A DNA stretch of 64,000 bases from positions 1 through 64,000 of the forward strand of contig BLZA01000010.1 of the NCBI GenBank assembly GCA_013423385.1, given 5' to 3'. The position numbers and the translations under genes were made by a program. Shown here one piece after another: positions 22,801-33,159 of this stretch; positions within the stretch are counted from its first letter, which is position 1; the number at the start of each line of letters is the position of its first letter. Under the pieces are notes generated by a model. The model worked only from the letters and a program-made list of their open reading frames with translations. It ran no database searches and was not told the origin of the DNA. This DNA is from Naganishia liquefaciens. Taxonomy: Eukaryota > Basidiomycota > Tremellomycetes > Filobasidiales > Filobasidiaceae.

Positions 22801-24504
22801 CGCTGTTGTAGTGTCTCCCTTTCTAAAAGCTTTGGAGTCCACGATCGCCCCCAGATACTGTATGTTCGTCGGACAACCTTGAACCTTGCTCTTTGTGAGC
22901 GCAGCCATCATTTTCTCCACGGCGTTGTTGTGAGACTGCGCGTCGTATACGATGACTTTGGCAATCATTGGGTCGTAGAACGGTGAGATGTGGGTTCCTG
23001 AGGTTACCCATGTGTCCACACGCACGCCGGGGGCCTTGTACCATTCGATGTTTTGCAGTAGTCCGGGAGATGGCGCAAAGTTTCTTGATGGGATTTCCGC
23101 ATAAACCCGAGCTTCGATTGCGTAGCCTTCGGGTGCTGGCTTTTGCAATTGCTTGAGTCTCTCGATATCAAGTCCACCACCTGGGGAGCGCGCTTGCATT
23201 TCCGCCTGTTCGAGCATGAGCGAAACCAGATCGACGGAATGACATTGCTCCGTAATGCCGTGCTCAACTTGAAGTCGGGTACTGGAGACAAAATGTCAGT
23301 GTCAGACCGTAGCGGCACATCCGTGATGTGTTAAAGACTTACTTGACTTCCAAAAAGTAGAATTCACCAGTCAAGTCGTCCACCAGGAACCTAATGCAAG
23401 CAAGGGTCAGATGGTTGTCTGGCGCCATCTTTACGCCTTTCGTACTCGACCGTGCCTGCACTGCCATACTTGACGCTCTTGGCCAATTCTACCGCACACG
23501 ACGTCATCTTCTCTCTCAAACCTAGGGATGACCGTCACATCTAGTGGCACATTGAAGGCGTGTAGGACAAACTCACCTGGCGTCCTTTCCACAAACGGAC
23601 TCGGACATTCTTCAACCACTTTTTGATGTCTCCTCTGAACTGAGCATTCGCGTTCATTGAAGTGGACAGCGGCCCCTTGTGCGTTTCCGAAAACTTGCAC
23701 TTCGACGTGCCTGGATTTGGCGACGTATTTTTCCATAAACATGGAAGAGTTCTTGAATAAGGATGACCCGCGGTCAAGCACAGATTGGAATGCGCTGCGG
23801 ATTTCTGATGCCGATTGGCAGATCTGAAGGCCCATGCCGCCGCCTCCCGCCGTCGCTTTGAGCATGACCTGAACGAGACTTGTCAATACTGACGTTGATG
23901 GTAAAGGGGGACACCTACAGGATAACCGATGCGTTCAGCAGCCTGTAACGCATCTTCGGCAGACGTCAAGAGATCCGTTCCTTGAACAACAGGAACCTGA
24001 CATTACCGATGCCATGAGCGACAAGACGGGCAAGATGGCAACATTACTCACTCCGGCCGCGATCGCAAGCTCCCTAGCGGTATGCTTTAACCCGAATTGC
24101 CGAATGACATCCGCGGAAGGTCCAACCCAGACCAGACCTGCTTCTTCAACCATTTCCGCAAATTCCGCATTCTCCGAGAGGAAACCTGAAGAAGAAACCA
24201 TAAGCGCGGGAACAGGACAGCTCAACGGACACTCACCATAACCGGGAACGACTGCGTTTGCGCCGGCCTTTTTCGCGATCGCCAAAACTTGTTCGCCGTC
24301 AATGTACGCCTCCTGATCTTTCCCCGGCAGCAGGTGTGCTTCATCCGCTTCCCTTACATGCAGCGAGGAGCGATCAGCCTGTGAATAGATGGCGATACTG
24401 ACAAGGCCGAGCTGTCGACATGACTTGATGATCCGACAGGCGATTTCCCCTCTGTTGGCGATGAGGACCTTGCGGACCGCTTGGAACCCGTCGATGATGG
24501 ACAT
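19882..24504 (-). CDS. lamA: LamA-like urea carboxylase-type enzyme: biotin carboxylase, KipA, KipI and biotinyl domains, no amidase
   Basis: Starts at 24504 (MSIIDGFQAVRKVLIANRGE). About 1,250-1,290 residues over more than ten exons. Order: biotin carboxylase (ANRGEIACRII, KATAGGGGMG, HVEVQVFG, FLEVNTRLQVEHG); KipA/AHS2 (GVGHGIPEAGPMDP, TLGLGGYQGR); KipI/AHS1 (GGDCSIQVTYGP, KSLVACPQY); and a biotinyl domain with EAMKMEI near the C terminus, ending GQTIMSVRA. This is the architecture of urea carboxylase, but the N-terminal allophanate-hydrolase (amidase) domain of yeast DUR1,2 is absent. Divergent pairing with a LamB/YcsF gene matches the Aspergillus nidulans lamA/lamB lactam locus. KipI and KipA are the PxpB and PxpC partners of 5-oxoprolinase. 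Likely a cytosolic, ATP- and biotin-dependent enzyme acting on lactams or similar amides. True urea carboxylase is the main alternative. Confidence 0.88.
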
Positions 24505-25086
24505 GATGCATAGGACCGAGCTGGAATGCCTGTCGGGGAATCGCGCAACGGGTTTCGTTAATAAGGCTGTAGGACTGGCGTGTCTTCTCCTCCGCTTGGT
24601 TTCCCTGCAAGTAGCGACGCCCGAATGCGGAGCCTCATAGTGTCGAAGCGCGCGCGGAAGCAGCCATGTACAGCTCAGCTCGCTTCGCATCCCGTCCCGA
24701 TCGCCTTATCTCGCTCGCCACGAGGTGTACTCTGGTGTATTCCAATGTACGGCAGTGTACTGCCATCCCGCTCCCGGGAACTTGGATCCACGGAAACCGA
24801 CCTGAGATGACGCTGCAGCCTTAGCGTTCGTCCGTTCGTTTGTCCGTTCGAGCTAGCGTCGCGTGCGGTCCTCGGTTGTAACTTACAGGGATGATATTTT
24901 CCAAGTTGCAAACCACAAGCCAAGTGGACGTTGCATTCCGGCCAGATCTGCCATGTTGCATCAGAGGTAGATATGCTTCGAGTCCTCACTGGTCTTCGCC
25001 ATCGTTCAACACCGAGTAACATCCTCACCCAAATTCAGCAGCCGACATTGCATTTCCGCCATCTAGATCAGCATCGACTTTTTGCC
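24505..25086. promoter_or_regulatory. Shared divergent promoter of lamA and lamB
   Basis: 582 bp between the two start codons. It contains a GATA-factor site AGATAA on the minus strand (TTATCT at 24706-24711) and a symmetric CGG-AAA-CCG (CGGAAACCG, 24791-24799), the kind of paired CGG half-site Zn2Cys6 proteins bind. It also has several GTGTAC/TGTAC repeats (about 24725-24765) and a TCCGTTCG/TCCGTTTG run near 24830-24850. In A. nidulans the lam promoter is controlled by a pathway regulator and a GATA factor. That these sites serve the same purpose here is inference. Confidence 0.5.
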
Positions 25087-26019
25087 ATGACAGTCCCACA
25101 GCACCCATCCTTGCGCAAGGTCGAGATCAATGTGGATTGCGGCGAAGGCTTCGGACAATGGGAGGGCGGACCGGACGAAGATCTGATGCCGATGATCGAT
25201 GTTGCCAATGTCGCCTGTGGCGGACACGCAGGCTCGCCTTCCATAATGATGAAGACGGTAGCTTTGGCTAAGAAATTTGGAGTCAAGGTCGGGGCCCGTG
25301 AGTATCGTTGTCGACCCACGATGTCGGACGCTGAACCTGACCGCCTGTATTAGACCCTGGATTTCCCGACAAGGCGGGTTTCGGACGTCGAGTCATACAG
25401 ATGACATCGGATGAGGCGTATGCCGAAGTGTAAGTCGTCCATTATGCTTTGGGAGGACCAAAGCTCACCTCTTGCTACTCAGGCTGTATCAGGTCGGAGC
25501 GCTCAAAGCTTTCCTCGACTCCGCGGGTGTTCCGTTGAACCACGTCAAACCGCACGGCATGCTCGTGAGTTGTTTGCATGTGCAAGGAACCTGTCTGACG
25601 GCGATCTTCCTCAGTACATTCTCATGCAGCGCGACGAGATGCTCTGTGATGCTGCCATGCGTGCGATTCAACAATTCAACGTCCCTGTCTATGGCCTGCC
25701 TGGGACCCTCCACGAATCCATAGCAGCAAAGTACGACATCCCTTTCATCCCGGAGGCATTCGTCGACGTCAACTATTCGAACGATGGCGCTCTCCTTGGA
25801 GTGCCCGGATCGCGGAAAATGGTTCCAGACGAGATTTACAAGGTGACCCAGCAATTGGGTCGAGAAGGCGTACTACCCAGCGTCGAGTACAAGCCGATAG
25901 ATATCGGGGTAAAAGGCAAGCCTTTCACATTGTGCTTGCATTCGGACTTCAAGACATGTCGGGAGAATGTTGCTGCAGCCAGGAGAGCTGTGGACGAGGT
26001 CAACCAGGATCTGTACTGA
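25087..26019 (+). CDS. lamB: LamB/YcsF family protein (PxpA-like lactam/5-oxoprolinase subunit)
   Basis: Four exons (25087-25297, 25354-25429, 25483-25564, 25615-26019) give 257 residues, the usual size of the family. Family signatures: INVDCGEGFG at the N terminus, MIDVANVACGGHAG, VGAHPGFPDKAGFGRR across the first intron, NHVKPHGML, and PEAFVDVNYSNDGALLG near the middle. In bacteria PxpA works with PxpB (KipI) and PxpC (KipA) to open 5-oxoproline using ATP; in A. nidulans lamB is needed to use 2-pyrrolidinone. The divergent neighbour supplies both Kip partners. An upstream in-frame Met (24973) would add a basic 38-residue leader. I prefer 25087 because homology starts right after it, but a mitochondrial leader is not excluded. 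Confidence 0.9.
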
Positions 26020-27037
26020 GTGCTGGACTGCATGCTTTGTAATCTGATGTAAGAAGTTTTGATATTCCAAAGATCAATGGCAAATGTCTGTACGCTCGTT
26101 TTGGGAAGTGAGCTCAGAAACAGCGATGAGGCCTGCCAATCTGCACACCTGAATGCTCTGATTGACATGTCCAATACATCTGGTAGATAGTCTTCGACCT
26201 GGTACGCACGTTGACTCGGCAATGTACGAATGCTCGCTCTCAGGGTCCATCGCTATGTTTGCACACATCGCCGGATAACAGGATGCATTGTATGGGAAAA
26301 GATTGGCAAGGACGTGTCAGTCAAGGCGGCTTCAAGGACTATTTCAGTTGATCTTTCGGTGAGTCAGGCAAACCCTGATAGCCAGCATTCCTCGAGATCT
26401 CTTCCCGACAGAGGCAAGATCCAGTACGTCCGATAGTGCCCGTCGTTCTGAACGATCAAGGTATCATTTGACACCGCATTCGTAGATCGAATACGAACAT
26501 GACAGCTGACCGGAAGACAGGGGACAGATGGGGCACGCCCTCACTCGAGATATCATCTGCGTGCCACAAATGCCTACCAGATGAACAGTCAACAAGTTAC
26601 GCGCCCGGATATTGAACGCAATGCTTCCTTATCCTCCGTGCGCTGTTCTTGAACGAAGCGAGCAGGACCGCCAACAGGAATATGAGCGGAATAGCGCATG
26701 ACGTTCGCTGCAACGTGCCGAGCGGATTCAAAAGCTACTAAGGGGGATGTGTGTACCGGCACGCGATTGTGCGCTATTCCGCGATGTTATCTTAGCGAAG
26801 TACAGCGTTTGAAATGGGCTGAATTGCTGTACAAACAAGAAGCCGGTGCTATCGATTGACATTCAATCTAGTTGCGTTGATGTTCCGTCTGGACAGCTCG
26901 GGAATTTGGGCTCGCTATTCACAATTGACGATCTAGTATGAGCGATTGTGATATATATCTTGGGCCATACGAGTCTCAGCAATCTGCCCCCTTGATGTTT
27001 CACCAACAGCATCCATACCTCATCGATCTCTCTAACA
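26020..27037. promoter_or_regulatory. lamB 3' region and transporter promoter
   Basis: 1.0 kb with no gene. HGATAR-type GATA sites: AGATAG at 26185-26190, TGATAG at 26376-26381 and TTATCT (AGATAA reversed) at 26787-26792. This is compatible with nitrogen control of the transporter, though such short sites are also expected by chance. Confidence 0.35.
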
Positions 27038-29029
27038 ATGGGCGCCAGCAGCGAATACGAGAAAGATGCTACTGCAGCATACGTGACAGACGCCTCCTTA
27101 CGATCAAACCCAGACCAAGATCCTGAGTATGATGCCGTGTTTGGCAAATACGAAGAAGGTCAGGTGAATTACAAGTCGGTCGGATGGTGAGTCTTGGTCT
27201 GCTTGACTTCCAGGATCCGCTCAGCTGACATCTGCTTTCAGGATCAAAGCTACCGTTATCATGCTCAAGACGGTACGTGTTCATGATGTGATGCATGATA
27301 AATGTCCTCAAATCTTCATGTCTTTCCCAAACAGATTATCGCTCTCGGAGTGTTGGCTATGCCTACTGTCCTGAGCGCCACCGGAGGTGTGCCGGGATCC
27401 CTGATCATCTTGGTTGTGGGTTTGCTCACCACTTATTCCGGACATGTCGTTGTAAGCCAAACACAAAGCCCGCATTACAATTTCTGACGCCCTTCTTCAA
27501 AGGGTCAATTCAAGCGTAATCACCCGGAAGTGTACTCGATGGACACCGTTGGCTACATCCTCGCCGGCCGCTGGGGCCAGGAAGCCTTCTCTATCGCATA
27601 TCCATTGTTCATGATCTTCCTCTCGGGATCCGGTTTCGTTGCCATCTCCATCGCCTTCAATGCCATTACGACCCATGCGACATGTACTGTCGTGTGGGTC
27701 GTCATTGCGGCTGTCGGGACATTCGCCTTGGCATCTATTCAGACCCTGAACAAAGTCGGTATTGTATCCTGGATCGGTTTCATTAGCGTCATGGCAGCGA
27801 TCATGATCATCACCGTTGCCGTTGGTATCCAGGACCGACCAGTCACGGCACCGCAAGTGGGACCATGGGACAAGGTAATGCCTTTTGCTTCAGCTTAGCC
27901 TACATGGGACTGATGACCGGCTCGCAATTCAGAATATCTCAGCGTTTAACAGCGAGGGAACGCTGCTAGGCGCGATGGCAGCAGTATCCACCGTGGTCTG
28001 TGAGTGATTCTTGCTGTACACGGTACACAACTCGCTCATTGGTGTCCCGCAGTCTCTTACTCCGGCACTCCGGCATTCTTCAACGTCATCGGCGAGATGA
28101 GGCAACCAAAGTTCTACAATAGAGCGCTGTACATCTGCCAAACGATCGTCACCGCCACGTACTTGACCATCGGTATCGTGGTTTACTACTACTGTGGGCA
28201 ATATTTGGCCAACCCCGCCTTGGGATCTGCCGGTAAGTACAGCATTGGGCTATCTCGCGCTTATTCACTCATCGTTCCTTTGCGGAAAAGGTGTCATGGT
28301 TAAAAAGGTAGCGTATGGAATCGCTCTTCCTGGTAGGTCGCACGCAATCTGGCCATAAGCTCCGATACTTATACCGTTCTAGGCCTTTTCGTTTCCGTCA
28401 CCATTTACACCCACGTTGGCGCCAAAATGATCTTTGTTCGATTGCTTCGGTGCGGCAGAGTTTCATTGGGATGTCGGACTTGTATGCTAATCACCTGTTT
28501 TGAAAACATAGTAACTCGGAACATCTCACGGCCCATTCGTTCACACACTGGGCTGTTTGGCTGGGCGTCGTCGCGAGTTGTGTCACTATCTCATTTATTC
28601 TTGCGGAGGCAATTCCCTTCTTCGGGGCTCTGACAAGTAAGTTTGATTTAGGCTGCTAGAAAATTCATGGCACTGACTGGCCGCCTTCAGGTCTCATTGG
28701 CGCGACTTTGGGCACATTCATGGTAAGTCGTCCATCATTTTTCGCCATACACGCTTCAGACGCGTCTGACACTCTCCCGACGTTCCTCCAATTCGCAGTG
28801 TATGATTGCATGCGGCTGGATGCACTTCTTTGACAACTGGCATCGCCGACACACGGACAAGTCGCTTCACTACCGCGCTACGATCGCGCCCGATATCTTC
28901 TTGATCGTCTCTGGATGCTTCATCGTGGTCACCGGTACGTGGGCGGCCGCGCTCAGCATTCGCGACTCGTACGCCACGGGCAGCATCAACTCGCCATTCT
29001 CCTGCGCGGACAATTCTGGCTCTACATAA
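27038..29029 (+). CDS. AAAP-family amino-acid transporter
   Basis: Starts MGASSEYEKDATAAYV at 27038 and ends SFSCADNSGST-like at 29029 after about eight short introns. The polar N-terminal tail (about 50 residues) leads into VGWIKATVIMLKTIIALGVLAMPTVL, the typical first transmembrane region of AAAP/AVT-type permeases. About 11 membrane segments follow, including VVWVVIAAVGTFALASIQ, ISVMAAIMIITVAVGIQ, VVFSYSGTPAFFNVIGEM, YICQTIVTATYLTIGIVVYY and a C-terminal APDIFLIVSGCFIVVTGTWA. It is likely a plasma-membrane or vacuolar proton-coupled importer. Its place next to lamB suggests uptake of a lactam, an omega-amino acid or the ring-opened product, which is inference. Confidence 0.85.
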
Positions 29030-29397
29030 GGGAAAGGAAGCGAAAGGGCTATGCAAGGGATTCCCAGGGTTTCTGTAAACAAGGCGTTGTAATTCACCTA
29101 TGGCAATTATACTCATCTGGTCTGACGTGTATTCCGCACGAAAAGAACAATACAAAACCCCGCCCGCCCGTGCCAAGCGGCTGCTTACGTAAACCCGCGA
29201 CTGCCCAGCCTGCGATGATGAATGCAATGACCCCGCATGCTGTGCGGTTCAACGAGTTTCCAGGTCGATGGCCGTCCCCGATCCCGCCTCCTTTCGCCCG
29301 CAAACACGCAAATGGCCTGATTCTGACTCGGTGCGTCTCGCTCTTTCTGCCGATGCCCGTGGCTGACCTGTCGCGGCGTGCTAGCAGCTAGCTCATC
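29030..29397. other. Short intergenic region
   Basis: 368 bp between the transporter stop and the next start on the same strand. No gene seen. Confidence 0.5.
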
Positions 29398-32300
29398 ATG
29401 CGCAACGATCAGCTTCACCAGCGGGGCGGAATGCCTCTTGAAGTCGGATCCTTCACGCCCTTGATGGGACCCGGCAGTTCATCAACGCTCGATCAGACAG
29501 TGGCATTCAACAACAAGGTTCTCTACGCATCTCTAGTCACCCTCGGAGGCGCCGCTGTGGCATATGTCGGCGGGAGATGGCTCAAGGATTGGGATAGAGA
29601 ACGAAAACAACGGGTAGCGGTTCGAGACTTGACTGGAGAGTCGCCCATTCGGGAACATCACAGCAAGCAGCAGATGCCCGGATCAACCATTGGTATGGGT
29701 GCTCTCAGCTCCAGCTGCAGCTCGGACACCAAAACACCGCCGCCGACCGTCAAGAAACGCCGACAAAGAGCTCCATCAAAGTCCGCCGAAGTTGAGGAGA
29801 AACCCCGTTCCGAATCGCGGAACTTGTCACAGGATGATTTGGCGGCGGAGAAATCGCTCGTCGTTTTCGAAAACCTGACGTCAAAGCTCAAATCGGTACT
29901 GCCATCAATTTCGACGAATCCGCAAGGTCATCAAGGTTTCGAAGAAAGACCATTAGCGTCTACCAAAAATGATGGAAAGCCTACCAAGGACGACTCGGAC
30001 ATCGAAAGAGCGGGAGTTGCATCCCCCTCAGCAGCAGAAGAACCCCTCGATGCACCATCAGGACCGTCTATGTCTGCTGCAGAAAGGAAAAAGGCAAAGA
30101 GAAAGCAGAATCGAGCGAATCGACGGCGTCAAGCCATGTATTCACCTCCGAGTCCTCTGGAAGTTCCACACTCTTCGCCAGAAGGTTCGACCCCTCTCAC
30201 CTCGTCGAGTCTAACACTAAGGACTTCGAGTGAAAGCCAACCGAAAGCCAAACCGGGTTCGCTATTCTCTAGGAAGACTCAGCTAGTGGACAGCGACAGG
30301 ACTGATACAGAGTCGGCAACTCCTACGGCGACGACGCATCCGACTCCCCGAGCCAAATCAAAATCCAAGATGGAATCAGTCGTGCAGGAACAAGGTCGCG
30401 GATCTCCGTCCAGGAGCAGGACACCTTCCGTCGCATCGAGCATTGTCAGCACGACGGACGAACGCCGAGAAAGCAACGATTCGGCGCCATCATTGTCTCA
30501 CACAATGTCCCCACCATCAGAATCGCGCCGTCTTGGATCGATATCCTCTGTTCATCCTCTTACGCCCGCTCCGGTGACCATTGGTCTCAATCTTCTCGAC
30601 GCCGAGTTGAATCCCATCGGAAATTATGGACGTGAACTTGAATGGGAACAGGTCGGCAGCTCCGGAAAGCCGAAAAAGAAGAAGAAGCGGAATGTAGAGG
30701 CACTGCATGACCTCCGGGGTTCCTCTGCATCTCCACCTGCATCATCCGTCTCACCTTTGTCTACGGCATCAAATATATTGCCCAGCATTGAAGTTCTTTC
30801 AACTCAAACTACAGATGCGACCTCTGCCAGTTGGATTTCGGATCATCCCCCTTGCCCGGACTGCGAACGCCGGAAACAAGAGGATATCGAGCGGTCGGAA
30901 TCCGCCGCTAGAAGCAACGAAAGCACTGTAGCCGCTCTTGCAGCCATCAGCAAGCAGCTGCAAGACAGCGAAAGGGAGGAAAAGTTGCAGCGAGAACTTG
31001 TTAGGTCACTTACATCGACAAACACGAGTCTGGCGGACAAACTGGATCATATGCGTTCCGAGATGGATTCGCTGCAGACGACCGCAGAATCGGCAACCTC
31101 GCGTGCACGCGAGCTGGAGAAAGCGCTCGCCAAGCAACGAGAAGATTTGGCGCGCGCAAGTGCGAAACCCGCAAGCGGAGAGAAGAAGTCAGCCAAGGAA
31201 ATGGGCAGCGGGGATTGGAAGAAGATGTACGATGCTCTGAGCGTAGAATTCAACGAGCATAAATTCAAAAACGCGCGAACGTCTGAAGATGTAGGTCGCA
31301 ACGGATATTTTTGCACGGATACTGATCAGAACACGTCCCTGCAGTTGCAAATGACAATCGCTCGTCAGGCAGCACATATCCAAGAAATGACTCGTGCAAT
31401 TCAATCGTACCAATCATGGGGACAGCAATTCATGAGCAACATGATTCCAAACGGAAGCTTGCCATTCCTGGCAGTCCCTCCGAATACGACGCCGATTACC
31501 CCTGGATTCCCGCAAATGAACATGCCTTTTCCGCCGAGCAATTATTCTACCGATCCGACTGGAGCCCCTGCCTATGCTTCGCACGATGGTGGATCTCGCC
31601 GTCGATCGCCCCAGGCTCCACCGCGACATAGGCACGAGCGACCGCCCCCAGGTGGACCCGTCGCGGTTGCCGGCCCAGCCTATCCTCAGCTGCCTGGCAT
31701 GTGGAATCCGAACCTGTCGACTGCATCTGCCGCGGGATCCCCATCAACCCCCTCTCGAGGCTCGGACGTATCGGCGTCTATTCTCAAGGCAAGGAACCCC
31801 TCGGCAGATCGAACTTCGAGCAGGAGCAGCGGAAGAGGGAGCGGCGAGACCGCACTCGAACTACGTGGCGATGAACCTGCCACACTGGACGCCTCGAGCG
31901 TTCCCCAGCCTCGAAGTCCAACTTCGGTTCATGATTGCACGCGGGCATTAGCGCAAGAGACGAAACCTGCCGAGACGAGGTCCGCTCCGCCCGAGCGAGT
32001 TCAGGCATCGTCGAGCGAGCCGACTCCGTTCTTGGACAGATTGGAAATCAAAATCACCCAAAGTACGCCACTAGTCAGAGTCTCTGCTTCGCCAGCCTCT
32101 CGCGAAGATGATGCAGGGAAAGGGGAGGCGGCAAGAGAAACGGTCCCAATGACGGTGACAGGGGCGGAGGACTTTGAGGGACCGATCTATGCTAGTATCC
32201 GGCCACCTTGTCGAGAAGTCGCGTCCGGTTCGGCCCCGTCGGTCATCAGTGATGGCAGCGTTGCGTCGGGGACTGCAGAGGCGGCGCACGATGACTTCTC

Positions 32301-32589
32301 CCAGCCCGTCTTTGCCAGTATTCGAGATTCAATCGCAGAGCCAATCCGACCGGAAAATCCGCCAACCAGCCAAGACCTGTCCGCAGCGCCCTTGGAATCG
32401 GTCGAAGCCTCGCCTGAAGCTGCTGGATCAAGTTCTCGTGGTGACAACGCTGCTACAGTCACACCTGGTCAAGTTGTCAAAGCAGGCATATGCGCTACGG
32501 AGCAGTCATCAGTAACAAGCCACGAGGAACCGTCATCCCGAAATTCTGACTACGAGGAACCGGTCTTTGCCAGCATTCGCCCTCGATGA
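29398..32589 (+). CDS. Ser-rich single-pass membrane protein with coiled coil and three C-terminal PVFASIR-type motifs
   Basis: 1,063 codons in one frame; family not recognised. One membrane segment near residues 38-58 (NKVLYASLVTLGGAAVAYVG) is followed by WLKDWDRERKQR, so about 1,000 residues would face the cytosol. Low-complexity Ser/Pro/Thr stretches contain two basic clusters (KKAKRKQNRANRRRQ about 225; KPKKKKKR about 425). A coiled coil covers about residues 500-610 (EREEKLQRELVRSL, ARELEKALAKQRED). The C terminus repeats a short motif three times: EGPIYASIR, SQPVFASIR and EEPVFASIRPR-stop. A 54-nt GT-AG stretch at 31291-31344, with a CTGAT branch and no stop, is probably an in-frame intron (removing it leaves 1,045 residues). 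Possible tether or scaffold; no function assigned. Confidence 0.75.
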   Translation: MRNDQLHQRGGMPLEVGSFTPLMGPGSSSTLDQTVAFNNKVLYASLVTLGGAAVAYVGGRWLKDWDRERKQRVAVRDLTGESPIREHHSKQQMPGSTIGMGALSSSCSSDTKTPPPTVKKRRQRAPSKSAEVEEKPRSESRNLSQDDLAAEKSLVVFENLTSKLKSVLPSISTNPQGHQGFEERPLASTKNDGKPTKDDSDIERAGVASPSAAEEPLDAPSGPSMSAAERKKAKRKQNRANRRRQAMYSPPSPLEVPHSSPEGSTPLTSSSLTLRTSSESQPKAKPGSLFSRKTQLVDSDRTDTESATPTATTHPTPRAKSKSKMESVVQEQGRGSPSRSRTPSVASSIVSTTDERRESNDSAPSLSHTMSPPSESRRLGSISSVHPLTPAPVTIGLNLLDAELNPIGNYGRELEWEQVGSSGKPKKKKKRNVEALHDLRGSSASPPASSVSPLSTASNILPSIEVLSTQTTDATSASWISDHPPCPDCERRKQEDIERSESAARSNESTVAALAAISKQLQDSEREEKLQRELVRSLTSTNTSLADKLDHMRSEMDSLQTTAESATSRARELEKALAKQREDLARASAKPASGEKKSAKEMGSGDWKKMYDALSVEFNEHKFKNARTSEDVGRNGYFCTDTDQNTSLQLQMTIARQAAHIQEMTRAIQSYQSWGQQFMSNMIPNGSLPFLAVPPNTTPITPGFPQMNMPFPPSNYSTDPTGAPAYASHDGGSRRRSPQAPPRHRHERPPPGGPVAVAGPAYPQLPGMWNPNLSTASAAGSPSTPSRGSDVSASILKARNPSADRTSSRSSGRGSGETALELRGDEPATLDASSVPQPRSPTSVHDCTRALAQETKPAETRSAPPERVQASSSEPTPFLDRLEIKITQSTPLVRVSASPASREDDAGKGEAARETVPMTVTGAEDFEGPIYASIRPPCREVASGSAPSVISDGSVASGTAEAAHDDFSQPVFASIRDSIAEPIRPENPPTSQDLSAAPLESVEASPEAAGSSSRGDNAATVTPGQVVKAGICATEQSSVTSHEEPSSRNSDYEEPVFASIRPR

Positions 32590-33159
32590 ACAGTTTTCAA
32601 GATCCGACAAAGCGCGACACAAGATGCTTGATTCTTCCTCTTCAAAAGCCAAAGCTTCAGAAACACCAGATTAGAAAATGATACGGACATTATAGATGAT
32701 TCCAAGTAAGAGCATGTTGCATTATCGAGAGTGTAATTGGTTGGCGTGTATCTCCCGTTAGAAGTCCTTTGATTGCATACTTGCATGGACCGGCAGTATC
32801 GCGTAAGGCCCCACTCAAGCTGTCCACGATCTCAGCATTAAATCGCAAAGACAGGTACACGGACTTGAGGGTAGATTGTATTCGTGTATAGGGCAGATTC
32901 GAAGGGCTATCCAAGGGTTCTCGTGACAAGGACTGCCGGCACCGACGGTCCAGAACGACCCGGAGAAGCGGACGAGGATTCGCCACTAGTTTGCTTACGT
33001 AACCGGCAGCCGCCGTGCTGACGCGCAATCGAAGAGCTCCAGCACCGTCGCCACCGGCGTGATACTGTGACAAGAGTACATGTTCCACTCGCTACGTTGA
33101 CCTCTGCGTTGCATCGATAGTCAAAGATCTTGCCAATCCCTTTAGAAGACCCATCAATC
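32590..33159. other. Intergenic region
   Basis: 570 bp. Nothing recognisable; minus-strand frames here lack splice or family support. Confidence 0.5.
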
